DNA of 33,941 nt, taken from the NCBI GenBank assembly GCA_020846745.1, contig JADLDI010000146.1:1-33941 (forward strand), read 5' to 3'. The DNA is from Bryobacterales bacterium (GTDB taxonomy: Bacteria > Acidobacteriota > Terriglobia > Bryobacterales > Bryobacteraceae). The notes below the pieces were generated by a model. The model searched no databases and was not told the origin of the DNA. It worked only from the letters and a program-made list of their open reading frames with translations. The number at the start of each line of letters is the position of its first letter. The stretch's first letter is position 1. The position numbers were made by a program, and so were the translations under genes. This document shows, piece after piece, positions 24,796 through 33,464 of this stretch.

Positions 24796-24858
24796 CTCTG
24801 TGTGCTCGGCATAAACCCTGAGCCGCATCCAAATCGAACGTATACGGGAGGTCCCTCA

Positions 24859-25227
24859 ATGTTGAAACTTTCGGGAACGAACCGGCAACGGGCGGCTACC
24901 TTGCTGATAGCCGCTCTCTGCCTCGTCCTCTTTTCACAGGCGTTGGTGATCGCGCAAAACCTGGGCGCGGCGCCGCAAGTCAACGTCGCCGTTCAAGGCC
25001 AAACCGGTGCGCAGCCCGAAGGTGCGTTCCTGAACCTGGTGAACTGGATCGGCAACGTCATCGCCCCGGTCGGCGCCGGGTTGGCGCTGGCAGGCGGGCT
25101 CGTCTCCTATGTGGCCGGCCGCGGTTCCGGGCGGTATGTTGTCACGGCGCTCGGCTGTCTGGCCGTATCCGGCGTCACGCGACTGCTCGAATTCTGGATC
25201 GCACAAGGCGGCGGTGGAGTCTCCTGA
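24859..25227 (+). CDS. VirB2/TrbC-like pilin
   Basis: The 122-residue product has a long signal peptide (about 1-33, ending ALVIAQ) and a short mature part with two hydrophobic helices joined by a Gly/Arg turn (LVNWIGNVIAPVGAGLALAGGL, then GRGSGRYVVTALGCLAVSGV), the layout of T4SS major pilins. It ends AQGGGGVS. The ATG at 24859 follows GGGAGG. The gene is followed by a strong hairpin (25245-25285) and probably has its own promoter, which suits a subunit needed in many copies. The same module recurs in the next two genes. The VirB2 name is given by position and shape, not by strong sequence identity. Confidence 0.7.
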   Translation: MLKLSGTNRQRAATLLIAALCLVLFSQALVIAQNLGAAPQVNVAVQGQTGAQPEGAFLNLVNWIGNVIAPVGAGLALAGGLVSYVAGRGSGRYVVTALGCLAVSGVTRLLEFWIAQGGGGVS

Positions 25228-25244
25228 GCCGACCCAGTGACCCG

Positions 25245-25285
25245 CGTTGGCGGGCGATCCGGCAACCGGAATCCGCCCGCCAGCG
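25245..25285 (+). promoter_or_regulatory. Strong hairpin after the pilin gene
   Basis: TGGCGGGCG (25248-25256) pairs with CGCCCGCCA (25274-25282), and an inner CCGG/CCGG stem closes a CAA loop. There is no U-tract, so it is not a standard terminator; GAGGAA of the next gene's ribosome site follows 20 bases later. Such hairpins often protect the 3' end of an abundant mRNA or reduce read-through. Confidence 0.6.
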
Positions 25286-25300
25286 GTCCCGTGAGGAACC

Positions 25301-25963
25301 ATGCCAACCCTGATCTACGACATCATGCGCGTCATGTTCGCTCTCACGGGGCCTGCTGCGTTCATCTGTCTGGTGAACGCGGGCGTCGCGCTTCGAAAAG
25401 AGGGCGGGACAGTCTTCTGGGTTGGCGGCGCCTTCTCACGGTGGATGTTGTGGACGGTGATCTTTCTCGCGCTGGAGCCAACACTCGTTTGGTTTCAGTT
25501 TCTTGGGTTTCCAGTCTTCTTCCCGCCCGGTGCCGGGATTGGGAACAGTTGGCTGGCCGGGATTTCGACCGGGCTGCAAACGTTCGTCGCGGACTTCGTG
25601 GTGGCTCGGCTCGCGCCGGTGCTGGCAGCGTTTTTCGTGATGCGCTCGGTGCTCGATACGGCGAGCGGAACTGGGCCGTTGCCCTCGATCTTGAGCGCGA
25701 TGTTTTTGCTTGCGATCTCGTCGACGCACGCGCTGATCGATGCCTGGACTCCGGTTGGGAACCGCTTCTCGATCGTGCTGGGGCTGGAGTCGATGTGGAA
25801 CTACGTCGCCAGCCGGATCTTTCCGCTGGCGGCTGGATTGGCAATCTGCGGGGCGATCATCCAATTTGCTTTCAATCGGCCTGGCTACTTGCGGCTCGTT
25901 GCGTGCGCCGGCGGATTTCTGACGGTGAGCGCGTTGTGGATCCTGATCAATCGAATGATGTGA
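25301..25963 (+). CDS. Polytopic membrane protein with pilin-like C-terminal module
   Basis: The 220-residue product has about six membrane segments and no recognised family name. Its last 65 residues (NYVASRIFPLAAGLAICGAII, then YLRLVACAGGFLTVSALW) follow the same pattern as the pilin gene before it (NWIGNVIAPVGAGLALAGGL, then YVVTALGCLAVSGV). GAGGAA precedes the ATG. It lies 12 bases before the next gene. An inner-membrane component for pilin handling is a reasonable guess from position. Confidence 0.6.
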   Translation: MPTLIYDIMRVMFALTGPAAFICLVNAGVALRKEGGTVFWVGGAFSRWMLWTVIFLALEPTLVWFQFLGFPVFFPPGAGIGNSWLAGISTGLQTFVADFVVARLAPVLAAFFVMRSVLDTASGTGPLPSILSAMFLLAISSTHALIDAWTPVGNRFSIVLGLESMWNYVASRIFPLAAGLAICGAIIQFAFNRPGYLRLVACAGGFLTVSALWILINRMM

Positions 25964-25975
25964 CGGGAGGTTGCG

Positions 25976-26431
25976 GTGACGTTCTTGACTGGGCTAACGA
26001 ACCTGACCAACTGGCTGGGAAACGTGATCATGCCTACGTTCGCTGGCCTGCTGTTCGTCATCGCCGTTCTCCGGGCCGCAAGAAGCGCCCCGTTTCAATA
26101 CGCGATGTACGGCGGATTCCTGTCGTTGATGGTGTCGGGGCTATTACGCGCAATCGAAACGTTCTCGCGGGTGCGGGCGTGGAACGATCCTGACCAGGTG
26201 TGGGTGACGATGCTTGGCTTGGTGAACTGGTCCGCCAACGTCTTCCTGCCGGTCTATGGCGTCTCGCAAGTGGTTATGGCGCTGCTTCACTACGGTGGCG
26301 CTGGCTTTCGGATCTATCCCGGCGCGCCGTGGGCGCGGCACCTGATTATCGCGATGGCGAGCTTCACCGTCTCGGGCTTGCTGCGTATGGCGGAGTTCTT
26401 CGTTGCACAGGGCACCGGCGGAGTCAGTTAA
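25976..26431 (+). CDS. Protein with two tandem pilin-like modules
   Basis: The 151-residue product (GTG start after GGGAGG) contains the pilin module twice. The first copy is LTNWLGNVIMPTFAGLL to LMVSGLLRAIETF; the second is LVNWSANVFLPVYGVSQ to FTVSGLLRMAEFFVAQGTGGVS. The end matches the pilin's end (LEFWIAQGGGGVS) almost exactly. There is no long signal peptide, unlike the pilin. It may be a minor subunit or an inner-membrane platform made by duplication of the pilin. The next gene starts 14 bases later. Confidence 0.65.
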   Translation: MTFLTGLTNLTNWLGNVIMPTFAGLLFVIAVLRAARSAPFQYAMYGGFLSLMVSGLLRAIETFSRVRAWNDPDQVWVTMLGLVNWSANVFLPVYGVSQVVMALLHYGGAGFRIYPGAPWARHLIIAMASFTVSGLLRMAEFFVAQGTGGVS

Positions 26432-26445
26432 GGAGGTTTGGCACA

Positions 26446-26772
26446 ATGGCGCTCGAAGTCACACAAGTCCATCGAAATCTTCACCAGCGCGTTACCTGGC
26501 TCTATCTGGAGATCGAGGACATGTTTCTTGTGCTCGGCCTCGGCGTGCTGGCGAACTTCGTTGGCCGGTTTCTTGGACGTGAGATCTATGGCATCCCGTT
26601 GAGCTTCCTGCTCTTGTGGATCGTGCCCATTCTTGCGGTGCCGTGCCTGTGGCTGTTCAAGTACGGGAAGCCACGTGGTTACTTGCGCGATCTGTTGATC
26701 TGGCAGATCAAGCCGCACATCTATTGCGGGCTGGAACGGGACCGTGAACTGACCAAGGAGTACCTCAAGTAA
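26446..26772 (+). CDS. virB3: VirB3/TrbD-family inner-membrane protein
   Basis: The 108-residue product starts at an ATG after AGGAGG. It has a short soluble start, two adjacent membrane segments (about 26-45 and 50-70) and a basic C-terminal tail (FKYGKPRGYLRDLLIWQ) as in VirB3/TrbD. It lies directly before virB4, with which it overlaps by one base (TAATG); the pair is the usual order in T4SS operons. VirB3 helps dock VirB4 at the membrane. Confidence 0.75.
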   Translation: MALEVTQVHRNLHQRVTWLYLEIEDMFLVLGLGVLANFVGRFLGREIYGIPLSFLLLWIVPILAVPCLWLFKYGKPRGYLRDLLIWQIKPHIYCGLERDRELTKEYLK

Positions 26773-29438
26773 TGCCGATCACGATGTCCGCGCACAACAA
26801 GAGCCTGCACAAGCCGCCGCTGTGCGAGTTGTTGCCCGTTCGGGACTACCTGGATGGAGTAGCGGTTCAGACCGACGGCAGCTTCGTGGCGGGTTATGAG
26901 TTGGACGGCCTGAACTCCTACTACCATGACGACGAAGGACGGAACCGATCGAAACATGCGTTTGAGGCCCTCGTGCGCTCGCTGCCGGAGCGGTCCATGC
27001 GGATGCAGGTTCGCTTTGAGATCACCGAGGGAATCGGCGATGTACGGAAGCAGTATCCACGGCTCCACCGGAGCGAGAACGCAGTTCTGCAGGACATCGA
27101 TCGCATCCGAATGCGGCGATGGGACGAGAATGACGCGGCCGGCTACTACCTGCGCCATCTGTTGCATGCCTACTTCATCTGGAACCCGAGGACGCACCAC
27201 GAGATGGCCGACCGGCTGGAGGGCAAGAAGCGCAACTGGTTCAGCCTCTCGGTCGAGAAGTGCATTCAGCGGACCCAACGGGAGCATGAGGACCTGCTTG
27301 CCGAATTTTCTTCCTTGATGGCCGGCGTCGAGCAGACTCTTGCGGCGACGGGAATGCGGACCCGACGGATGACCGACCACGAGATGTTCGTGGAGGCAAA
27401 ACGGAGCCTCAATCCAGTGTTTGAGGACCGCGGCCTCTATCGGCGTGGCGAATTTTCGATTGACTACCGAAGCGCACGCGAGCAGATCGTCAACACCAGT
27501 ATTGAGGATGAGCAGGAAGGCTACCTGCAGGTGGGCGGGTTCCTGTACACCTTCGTCAGTATGAAAGACCTTCCGGATGGAACGTTCCCGGGGATTCTGC
27601 GCGAACTTATGGTTCTGGATTTCCCTGTTGTCGTCAATGCCGAGGTCACCATTCCAGACCAGACCAAGGTCATCGCCGGGTTCAAGGGGCGCATGAAGAA
27701 GATGCAGGCCGCGCAGATCGATACGCGCGGCGGGCGAATGATCAACGTGGACGCGGCGGTGGCGCACTCTCAATTGAATGACGTGCTGACCGCCGTGATT
27801 TCCTCCTCGTTGAAAGTCTGTGACTACTCGCTGGTGGTGACGATTCGCACGTCGAAGCCGGTGGCCAGCCGTTCAGACCTCGAAGACGCGCAGAGGGAAC
27901 TGAACCGGCGGCGCGAGCGGGTGATTCATGCTGTAGGCCGAATGAACGGCGCTCGCGCGATTCCGGAATCGCTTGCTCAGCGTCGCCTTTTTTTATCGAG
28001 TCTGCCGGGAATGGCGCAGCCGAATCAAAGGGAGACCAGCGCCCTCACGTTGCATGCAGCCGACCTGCTTCCCATCGAAACGCCGTGGCGCGGTACGGTG
28101 CAGTCGCCGCTCATACTTCTTGAAACGCCGTACCGGCAGTTGATTCCCTTCTCTCCCTACGACGCCTCCATGGGCGATGCCAACATGCTCTTTATGGCCA
28201 AGTCCGGCGGAGGCAAGACGTTCATGGCTCAGATGTTCCTGCTGATGATGGCGCGCTCCAATCCGCTTATCTCGATTGTCGAGCGGGGCGATTCGTACCG
28301 GCCACTGGTGGAACTGATGGGCGGGCGAGTTATCGAGGTCGATTTGGAAGGTTCCGAGACACTGAACCCATGGGACCTGCCGCCGGGCGCGATCACCCCG
28401 ACCAAAGATAAGATTGCGTTCCTCAAGAACCTCACGCGGCACATGATTGGAGACCTCGGGCAAGCGGACACTTCGTTGCTCGACAACATCCTCACGTCGG
28501 CGATCGCCGAGGTCTATAAACGGGCGTCGATTCGGGGCGACAACACGACGCCCACGTACTCCGATCTCAAAGACGAGTTGGGCAACTGGAATGACGAAGA
28601 GCGCATAGAGCATATTCGGGAACTCGCTCAACTGGCCTCGGTATCGTTGCGGCAGTGGACCGGCGAGAAGGGAGTCTACTCCAAACTGTTCGACCGGCAC
28701 ACCACGATGCGAACCGACGCCAACTGGCTGTTCTTCAACATCGAGGGGCTGAGTTCAGATCCAAGGCTCGAAACCGCCATGAGTATGCTGATCGCCCAGT
28801 CGATGTCCGAGCGTTCGTCGGGGCGGTCCGGGCAAACGTCGATTACGGTGCTCGATGAATGCTGGGCGCTGCTTGACTCGCCCGTGCTGGCCGATTGCGT
28901 CGTGCAACTGTTCCGGACCGCCAGGAAGCGCGGAGCAAGCGTCTGGGGCATCAGCCAGACACTCGAAGACTTCGTGGGCACTAAGCAGCGGCCGAAGGAA
29001 CACGGCGCCGGGATTCTGCGAAATGCGTCAGTCAAGGTAATCGGCCAACAGCCGGGCGACGTAGCTCCCCTGGTCGATCACTTGGCGTTGAACGAGGTGG
29101 CCCTCAACGAGATCAAGCGCTTCTCAGCGCCAAATAAGGGCCGCCACGCCGAGGTCTTGCTCGTGCTCGGCGAGAAATCAGAGACTACCCAAACCGTTCG
29201 ATTGGTCCCGACGGGCGTGGACTACTGGGTGGCGACGACCTATCCGCGGGAGCGAGCCTATCGCGCCTGGTTCCTGATGGAGAACCAGGGCCGGCCTCTC
29301 ATCGAGTTGTACAAGGATCTCGCCGCGCGCTTTCCGCACGGACTCGCGGGCGAGGAGTTGCAGCCAGAGGAGGCGGCGGGCATCGTCCAGCGAAGCGCCA
29401 CCACCCGGTCGGAACGTAGAGGGGCCGCCACTGTTTGA
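26772..29438 (+). CDS. virB4: VirB4/TrbE-family T4SS ATPase
   Basis: The 888-residue protein is the main energising ATPase of the secretion system. Walker A is KSGGGKT (about 477-483), Walker B is TVLDECWALLD (about 692-702), and ETLNPWDLP and SVWGISQTLEDF are further family landmarks. The N-terminal CagE/TrbE-like region (about 1-430) precedes the ATPase half. Length and order are normal. It follows virB3 with a one-base overlap. Confidence 0.93.
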   Translation: MPITMSAHNKSLHKPPLCELLPVRDYLDGVAVQTDGSFVAGYELDGLNSYYHDDEGRNRSKHAFEALVRSLPERSMRMQVRFEITEGIGDVRKQYPRLHRSENAVLQDIDRIRMRRWDENDAAGYYLRHLLHAYFIWNPRTHHEMADRLEGKKRNWFSLSVEKCIQRTQREHEDLLAEFSSLMAGVEQTLAATGMRTRRMTDHEMFVEAKRSLNPVFEDRGLYRRGEFSIDYRSAREQIVNTSIEDEQEGYLQVGGFLYTFVSMKDLPDGTFPGILRELMVLDFPVVVNAEVTIPDQTKVIAGFKGRMKKMQAAQIDTRGGRMINVDAAVAHSQLNDVLTAVISSSLKVCDYSLVVTIRTSKPVASRSDLEDAQRELNRRRERVIHAVGRMNGARAIPESLAQRRLFLSSLPGMAQPNQRETSALTLHAADLLPIETPWRGTVQSPLILLETPYRQLIPFSPYDASMGDANMLFMAKSGGGKTFMAQMFLLMMARSNPLISIVERGDSYRPLVELMGGRVIEVDLEGSETLNPWDLPPGAITPTKDKIAFLKNLTRHMIGDLGQADTSLLDNILTSAIAEVYKRASIRGDNTTPTYSDLKDELGNWNDEERIEHIRELAQLASVSLRQWTGEKGVYSKLFDRHTTMRTDANWLFFNIEGLSSDPRLETAMSMLIAQSMSERSSGRSGQTSITVLDECWALLDSPVLADCVVQLFRTARKRGASVWGISQTLEDFVGTKQRPKEHGAGILRNASVKVIGQQPGDVAPLVDHLALNEVALNEIKRFSAPNKGRHAEVLLVLGEKSETTQTVRLVPTGVDYWVATTYPRERAYRAWFLMENQGRPLIELYKDLAARFPHGLAGEELQPEEAAGIVQRSATTRSERRGAATV

Positions 29439-29465
29439 AGAAGCCGAAAGGAGGTCAGGATCCCT

Positions 29466-30287
29466 ATGAGCGTCATCGTCACCAAAGCACTAGTCTTGAC
29501 TCTGGTCAGCATCCTTGTGATTGGGATGGTGGTCCCGCAGCCGGCATTCGCTCAGGGTGGTCTGTTGTCGGGCATCACCGGAATACTCAACGGACTGAAT
29601 AGTGCCGCCGCGGCCTTGCAGAACTTCATCAACAACGTGATGCGTCCGATTCTGGAGAGCATGCGGACGGCCTCTTCCGCCATCCAGAACATCCTGGGCG
29701 CGCTCCGGAACTTCTTCGAGCAGATCGTCTGGCCCGTTGCCGAGATTAATCGGATCCGGGGCCTTGTGCAGCAACTGATCAGCCAGTTCACTGGCATCCT
29801 GAACAGTCTCTACACCCTCAATGTGTCGAGTGCCCAACTTCCCAATCCCCGCCAACTTGAGACGATCATTCGTAACAAGAACCCCGGCGACCTCGCCGCC
29901 CTGCGATCCGCCTTCGTTCAGACGTACGGCGCGGTTCCTGCCGCGACGGAGGCGCATCCGGAGGAGCGCAACCTAATCGATGTAGACGACGCAATGGCCA
30001 TTGACCACCTGATGATGCTCAAGATGGCGGATGCTGGAGCCGACCAGACAGTAGCTGCGGCCGGCGCGATCGCGAGTCACGGGCTTGTCGTGGCGCCCGG
30101 CACCGCAGCCTACAGCACTGCCGCCGCACACATCGCAACGCTTCAGAGCAATGCCCATATCCAGAAGATGATCGCCAGCGCGCTTCGGCAGGAAGCCGCG
30201 CGGCTGGGTCACGCCACCATGGCGTCCAAAAGAAACGCAACATTCACGCGCGAATCGCGGACAAAGGCAACGGAATTGAGCCGGTAG
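29466..30287 (+). CDS. VirB5/TrbJ-like exported protein, copy 1
   Basis: The 273-residue product has a signal peptide (about 1-29, ending PAFAQ), a long helical part (LNGLNSAAAALQNFINNVMRPI onward) and a C-terminal helix ending FTRESRTKATELSR. This is the form of TrbJ/VirB5 proteins, which sit at the pilus tip or in the periplasm. AGGAGG lies 11 bases before the ATG. It is followed 12 bases later by a related gene, so this is a tandem duplication. Confidence 0.7.
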   Translation: MSVIVTKALVLTLVSILVIGMVVPQPAFAQGGLLSGITGILNGLNSAAAALQNFINNVMRPILESMRTASSAIQNILGALRNFFEQIVWPVAEINRIRGLVQQLISQFTGILNSLYTLNVSSAQLPNPRQLETIIRNKNPGDLAALRSAFVQTYGAVPAATEAHPEERNLIDVDDAMAIDHLMMLKMADAGADQTVAAAGAIASHGLVVAPGTAAYSTAAAHIATLQSNAHIQKMIASALRQEAARLGHATMASKRNATFTRESRTKATELSR

Positions 30288-30299
30288 AGGAGGATCGAG

Positions 30300-31169
30300 A
30301 TGCCGAGCATTGCGACTATCTGTGCAGCCTTGGCCCGCGCCTGGAAGATTGTTGCCAGCCGGCGAATGCAGATCATCGCGGTTCTGGTGGTGATCGCGTT
30401 GCTCGTTCCGCCGCCCGTCCATGCCCAAATCGGCTTCATCACGGGGATCATCAATCTCGTCTCCAACGGCCTGAGCGCCGTCAGTGGGGTCCTATCGGCG
30501 GTCAATACCACCTTGCAGAATGTGATTGGTCCGCTGCTTAGCAGCATCAGTAGCGCCATGTCGGCGATACAAAACATCACCCAAGGGATTCTGGACTTCC
30601 AGCAGAATACTGTCTATCCGCTAGCCGCGATCAACTCTGCCCGCGCGTTGGTCGGCCAGGTGCAAGGCATCTACAATTCGATTCGCGGCATCTGGAGCAC
30701 CATTGTCCGCAGTGCGACGCTCGCGAACCCTCAAGGCCTGGAGAACGTGATCCTGTCCAAGGATGCCGGTCAGATTGGCGCTGTTGCCGGCCGGTTCTCA
30801 GCAGTGTATTCGCCCTTGCCGGCGGCTACCGAGGTCCATCCCTCGACCAGAGATGTGATCGATAGCTCGGACGCCGCCTCGCAGGCGGCGATGAAGCGCT
30901 CGATGGCCATCGACGACATCGCCGATCGAGAGCTTGCCGCTGCAGATCAGATGATGTCGGCGTTGTCGAGCACCGCGCCGGGCACGGCTGAAATGATCGG
31001 CGCACAGGCTGGGGCTTGGGTGGTTCGGTCTCAAGCCTACACCCAACAAGCGCTCGCCGAAATGATGCGTCTCCGCGCAATCGAGTTGGCCGGTCAAGGA
31101 GCGCAGATGAAGGAATCCGCCCGCTTCACGCGCGAAACCAGGAACAAGTTGATGCAGATGAGCCGGTAA
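30300..31169 (+). CDS. VirB5/TrbJ-like exported protein, copy 2
   Basis: The 289-residue product is a diverged copy of the preceding one. Shared points are SAIQNI, the Y/W-P-[VL]-A-x-I-N motif, NPxxLExxI, the PAATExHP motif followed by [NR]-x-[LV]-I-D, and the ending FTRETRNKLMQMSR. The signal peptide is longer; AGGAGG sits six bases before ATG 30300, although an internal Met at residue 23 would give a shorter leader. A pair of different VirB5 proteins could give the pilus tip two adhesins. Confidence 0.7.
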   Translation: MPSIATICAALARAWKIVASRRMQIIAVLVVIALLVPPPVHAQIGFITGIINLVSNGLSAVSGVLSAVNTTLQNVIGPLLSSISSAMSAIQNITQGILDFQQNTVYPLAAINSARALVGQVQGIYNSIRGIWSTIVRSATLANPQGLENVILSKDAGQIGAVAGRFSAVYSPLPAATEVHPSTRDVIDSSDAASQAAMKRSMAIDDIADRELAAADQMMSALSSTAPGTAEMIGAQAGAWVVRSQAYTQQALAEMMRLRAIELAGQGAQMKESARFTRETRNKLMQMSR

Positions 31170-31179
31170 GGGGGGAGCG

Positions 31180-32418
31180 ATGTTCTATTACGAGCAAATG
31201 TTCAACACGGCACTGAACGGCATCATGAGCGCCGGGCTGATGAGCACGATCCTGACCGTGGCCTACGGCATCCTGCTGGCGTCGCTGCTCTTCAGCGCCT
31301 ACGAAGCGTGGACGCGAGGCGGCGATGTTCGAGCCTTGGGCGTTTCCGGGGTGAAATACCTAGCCCTCGGCGCTCTCTTCATGAACGACGGCGCGGTGTA
31401 CGAGCGGGTCTTCCGGGATGTCCTGGCTGTTTTCAATCAGATCTCGCACACTATGGCGGGTGCGGGTCCGACTGATGTGTTCAATGCGTGGCGAAACGAC
31501 CTCTTTGCCTACGGAGCAACAACCGGGACATTTCTAAACCTCGTGACTCTTGGAGCCCCGGCATTGTTGAGCGCTCTGCTCTTGTTGATTGCGATGATCG
31601 TGTACCCAGTGGCCTACGCACTGTTCGCGGTCTTCTACTCGCTGTACGGCACACTTCTATTCGTCGCAGGACCGCTGGTTCTTGCTCTGATGCCCAGTTT
31701 TGGCCTCGGCTCGCTCGCAAAGCGTTACGCGATCAACGTCATGATTTTCGGATCGTGGGGCTTGATCTATGGGATCTTCTGCCGCCTCGCGATCGCGATC
31801 AACGTCCACAGTATGGCTGCGCTTACGTCGGCCAACAGTTTCGCCGGTGCATTGGCTGGTGCTTCTCAGGAAGTGCTTCTGGCAGTGGCAAGCGTGCTCT
31901 TCTCCGTGTGTATCCTGCTCATCCCGGTGCTTGCGAAGCGGATTGTGGAGGGTGACGTCGGCGGATCGATGCTCGCGGTCCTCGGCACAGCAACAGCCAT
32001 GGCGCAGTCGATGATGTCGTCCGCCGCAGGGCTCGCCGGCGGCGCTGGGAGCATGCAGGGGACCTCGGCCGGCGGCGGCGGTGGTGCAACTGGCGCATCC
32101 GTGCCCGGAGCGGCAGCCGCATCGTCCAACACAGCGCCTTCGGGTCCGCCGCCGAGTACCGCAGTGGGCAGTGGCTCGCGCGCACCCAATGGACCACCGA
32201 CATCGGGTTCCGGTCCTGGAAGCTATCGCGCTCCCAACATTCCGCACGCCGTTGGTTGGGCCGGTGGCGCGGCAGTCGCCCTGGCCGCCCGAGGTGCACA
32301 ATCGGCAGTTGCAGCGGGACGGCGTGTCCTGGCGGGCAGCCCGAAATCAACTCCGAATTCGAGCCCACCGCGGCCATCGACGCCGCAGGGGCCGGAACCA
32401 GTGGACGAGTGGGTCTGA
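31180..32418 (+). CDS. virB6: VirB6/TrbL-family polytopic membrane protein
   Basis: The 412-residue protein has about six membrane segments (for example LLSALLLLIAMIVYPVAYAL and VLLAVASVLFSVCILLIPVL) in residues 20-265. It ends in a long Gly/Ser/Pro-rich tail (about 285-412) without hydrophobic segments, as seen in extended VirB6/TrbL proteins. VirB6 forms part of the inner-membrane channel. It lies between the VirB5 pair and virB8, a normal neighbourhood. Confidence 0.8.
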   Translation: MFYYEQMFNTALNGIMSAGLMSTILTVAYGILLASLLFSAYEAWTRGGDVRALGVSGVKYLALGALFMNDGAVYERVFRDVLAVFNQISHTMAGAGPTDVFNAWRNDLFAYGATTGTFLNLVTLGAPALLSALLLLIAMIVYPVAYALFAVFYSLYGTLLFVAGPLVLALMPSFGLGSLAKRYAINVMIFGSWGLIYGIFCRLAIAINVHSMAALTSANSFAGALAGASQEVLLAVASVLFSVCILLIPVLAKRIVEGDVGGSMLAVLGTATAMAQSMMSSAAGLAGGAGSMQGTSAGGGGGATGASVPGAAAASSNTAPSGPPPSTAVGSGSRAPNGPPTSGSGPGSYRAPNIPHAVGWAGGAAVALAARGAQSAVAAGRRVLAGSPKSTPNSSPPRPSTPQGPEPVDEWV

Positions 32419-32437
32419 GATGGGCAGGAGGTGCAAA

Positions 32438-33214
32438 ATGTTTGGGAGAAACACAAAGGATCGAAGCAAACTGCCCGAACGGCAGCAACTCACCAAGTAC
32501 TACGAAATGGACGGTGCGTTGCGCGCTTACGCCAATCGCATGGCAGTGCTCGGCATGATCTGCGGCGTGTTCGCGATCGGGGCCTTGGGCCTTTTCGCCT
32601 ATGTGCGCTTGCAGCCGCCCGTGATCATCCGCGTGGACAATTCCGGCGAGGCGACCGTGGTGGGAGGCGACACAGTAAAGGTCGGCGCGAACGGCCTTTT
32701 GGGCTTGATTAAGGTGTCCGCCAGTTCGCCGGAGAACTCGCCCGGCGAAGTGGAAGGCCGGGCGATCACGCGCCGGTTCCTCACCAACTACCTGACGTAC
32801 ACGCCCGCCAATGTCGAGCGGCAGTACGCAGAGGCGTTGAACATGATGACACTCAACTTCCGCCAACTCACGATGAACAAGTTTCGTGAAGAGGACATTC
32901 TCGGCAAGGTCAAGACGGATGCCATCACCTCGAGTATCAAGATCCGCTCGATTGAGCCTGCTCAGGGCATGCCGTGGACGTTCCAGGTGTTTGCCGCGAA
33001 GGAGGTTCACCGGCTGAATCAGCAGCGCATCGAATACACGGAAAAGATGGTGTGCCGCTATCAAGTGCGGTTGGTCTACACGGGCCGTTCCGCCCTGAAT
33101 CCCACTGGCCTGTACGTCGGCGAGTTCTGGGAGCAGCAAATGGTGGGGGAGAAGGACATCGACCTCGATCAGAAGAGTGGGCTTCTGGACCGCGGTAGCG
33201 AGGAGTCAAAATGA
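32438..33214 (+). CDS. virB8: VirB8/TrbF-family inner-membrane protein
   Basis: The 258-residue product has a short cytoplasmic start, one membrane segment (about 36-56, MAVLGMICGVFAIGALGLFAYV) and a periplasmic NTF2-like domain (about 95-240) typical of VirB8/TrbF. GCAGGAGG precedes the ATG at 32438. VirB8 is an assembly factor that contacts VirB9 and VirB10. It overlaps the next gene by 4 bases (ATGA). Confidence 0.83.
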   Translation: MFGRNTKDRSKLPERQQLTKYYEMDGALRAYANRMAVLGMICGVFAIGALGLFAYVRLQPPVIIRVDNSGEATVVGGDTVKVGANGLLGLIKVSASSPENSPGEVEGRAITRRFLTNYLTYTPANVERQYAEALNMMTLNFRQLTMNKFREEDILGKVKTDAITSSIKIRSIEPAQGMPWTFQVFAAKEVHRLNQQRIEYTEKMVCRYQVRLVYTGRSALNPTGLYVGEFWEQQMVGEKDIDLDQKSGLLDRGSEESK

Positions 33215-33462
33215 CGATCACGACCGATGTGAATTGGAAACCGCTGGAGCGCCGGCTGCACAACGGTGCGGCGATCATCCGGGAATTCATGTGGATGTAC
33301 AGCGACGAGGAAAACGGAGTCGAGTACTACAAGCACGCGGCTACACGGCGCTATCTGTTGCTCGGCCGCGATGGCCAGTGCTACCAGCAGGGGGCGCCCG
33401 GGCTTATCAAAGTGGACTTCGAATCGGAACTGCGGCGGGTGCGAGGACAGGAGGCACATTGA
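33211..33462 (+). CDS. Small hypothetical protein, 83 residues
   Basis: The product is translationally coupled to virB8 (ATGA overlap). It is a soluble, aromatic-rich protein (EFMWMYSDEENGVEYYKHAATRRYLLLGRDG) with no signal peptide or membrane segment. Family not recognised. The tight coupling argues that it is real and belongs to the secretion operon. Confidence 0.6.
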   Translation: MTITTDVNWKPLERRLHNGAAIIREFMWMYSDEENGVEYYKHAATRRYLLLGRDGQCYQQGAPGLIKVDFESELRRVRGQEAH

Positions 33463-33464
33463 GC

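Noticed and set aside
26721..27773. Long minus-strand frame of 350 codons.
   Set aside because: It is antisense to the N-terminal half of virB4 and has no recognisable motif.
31919..33139. Long minus-strand frame of 406 codons.
   Set aside because: It is antisense to virB6 and virB8; length comes from high GC content.
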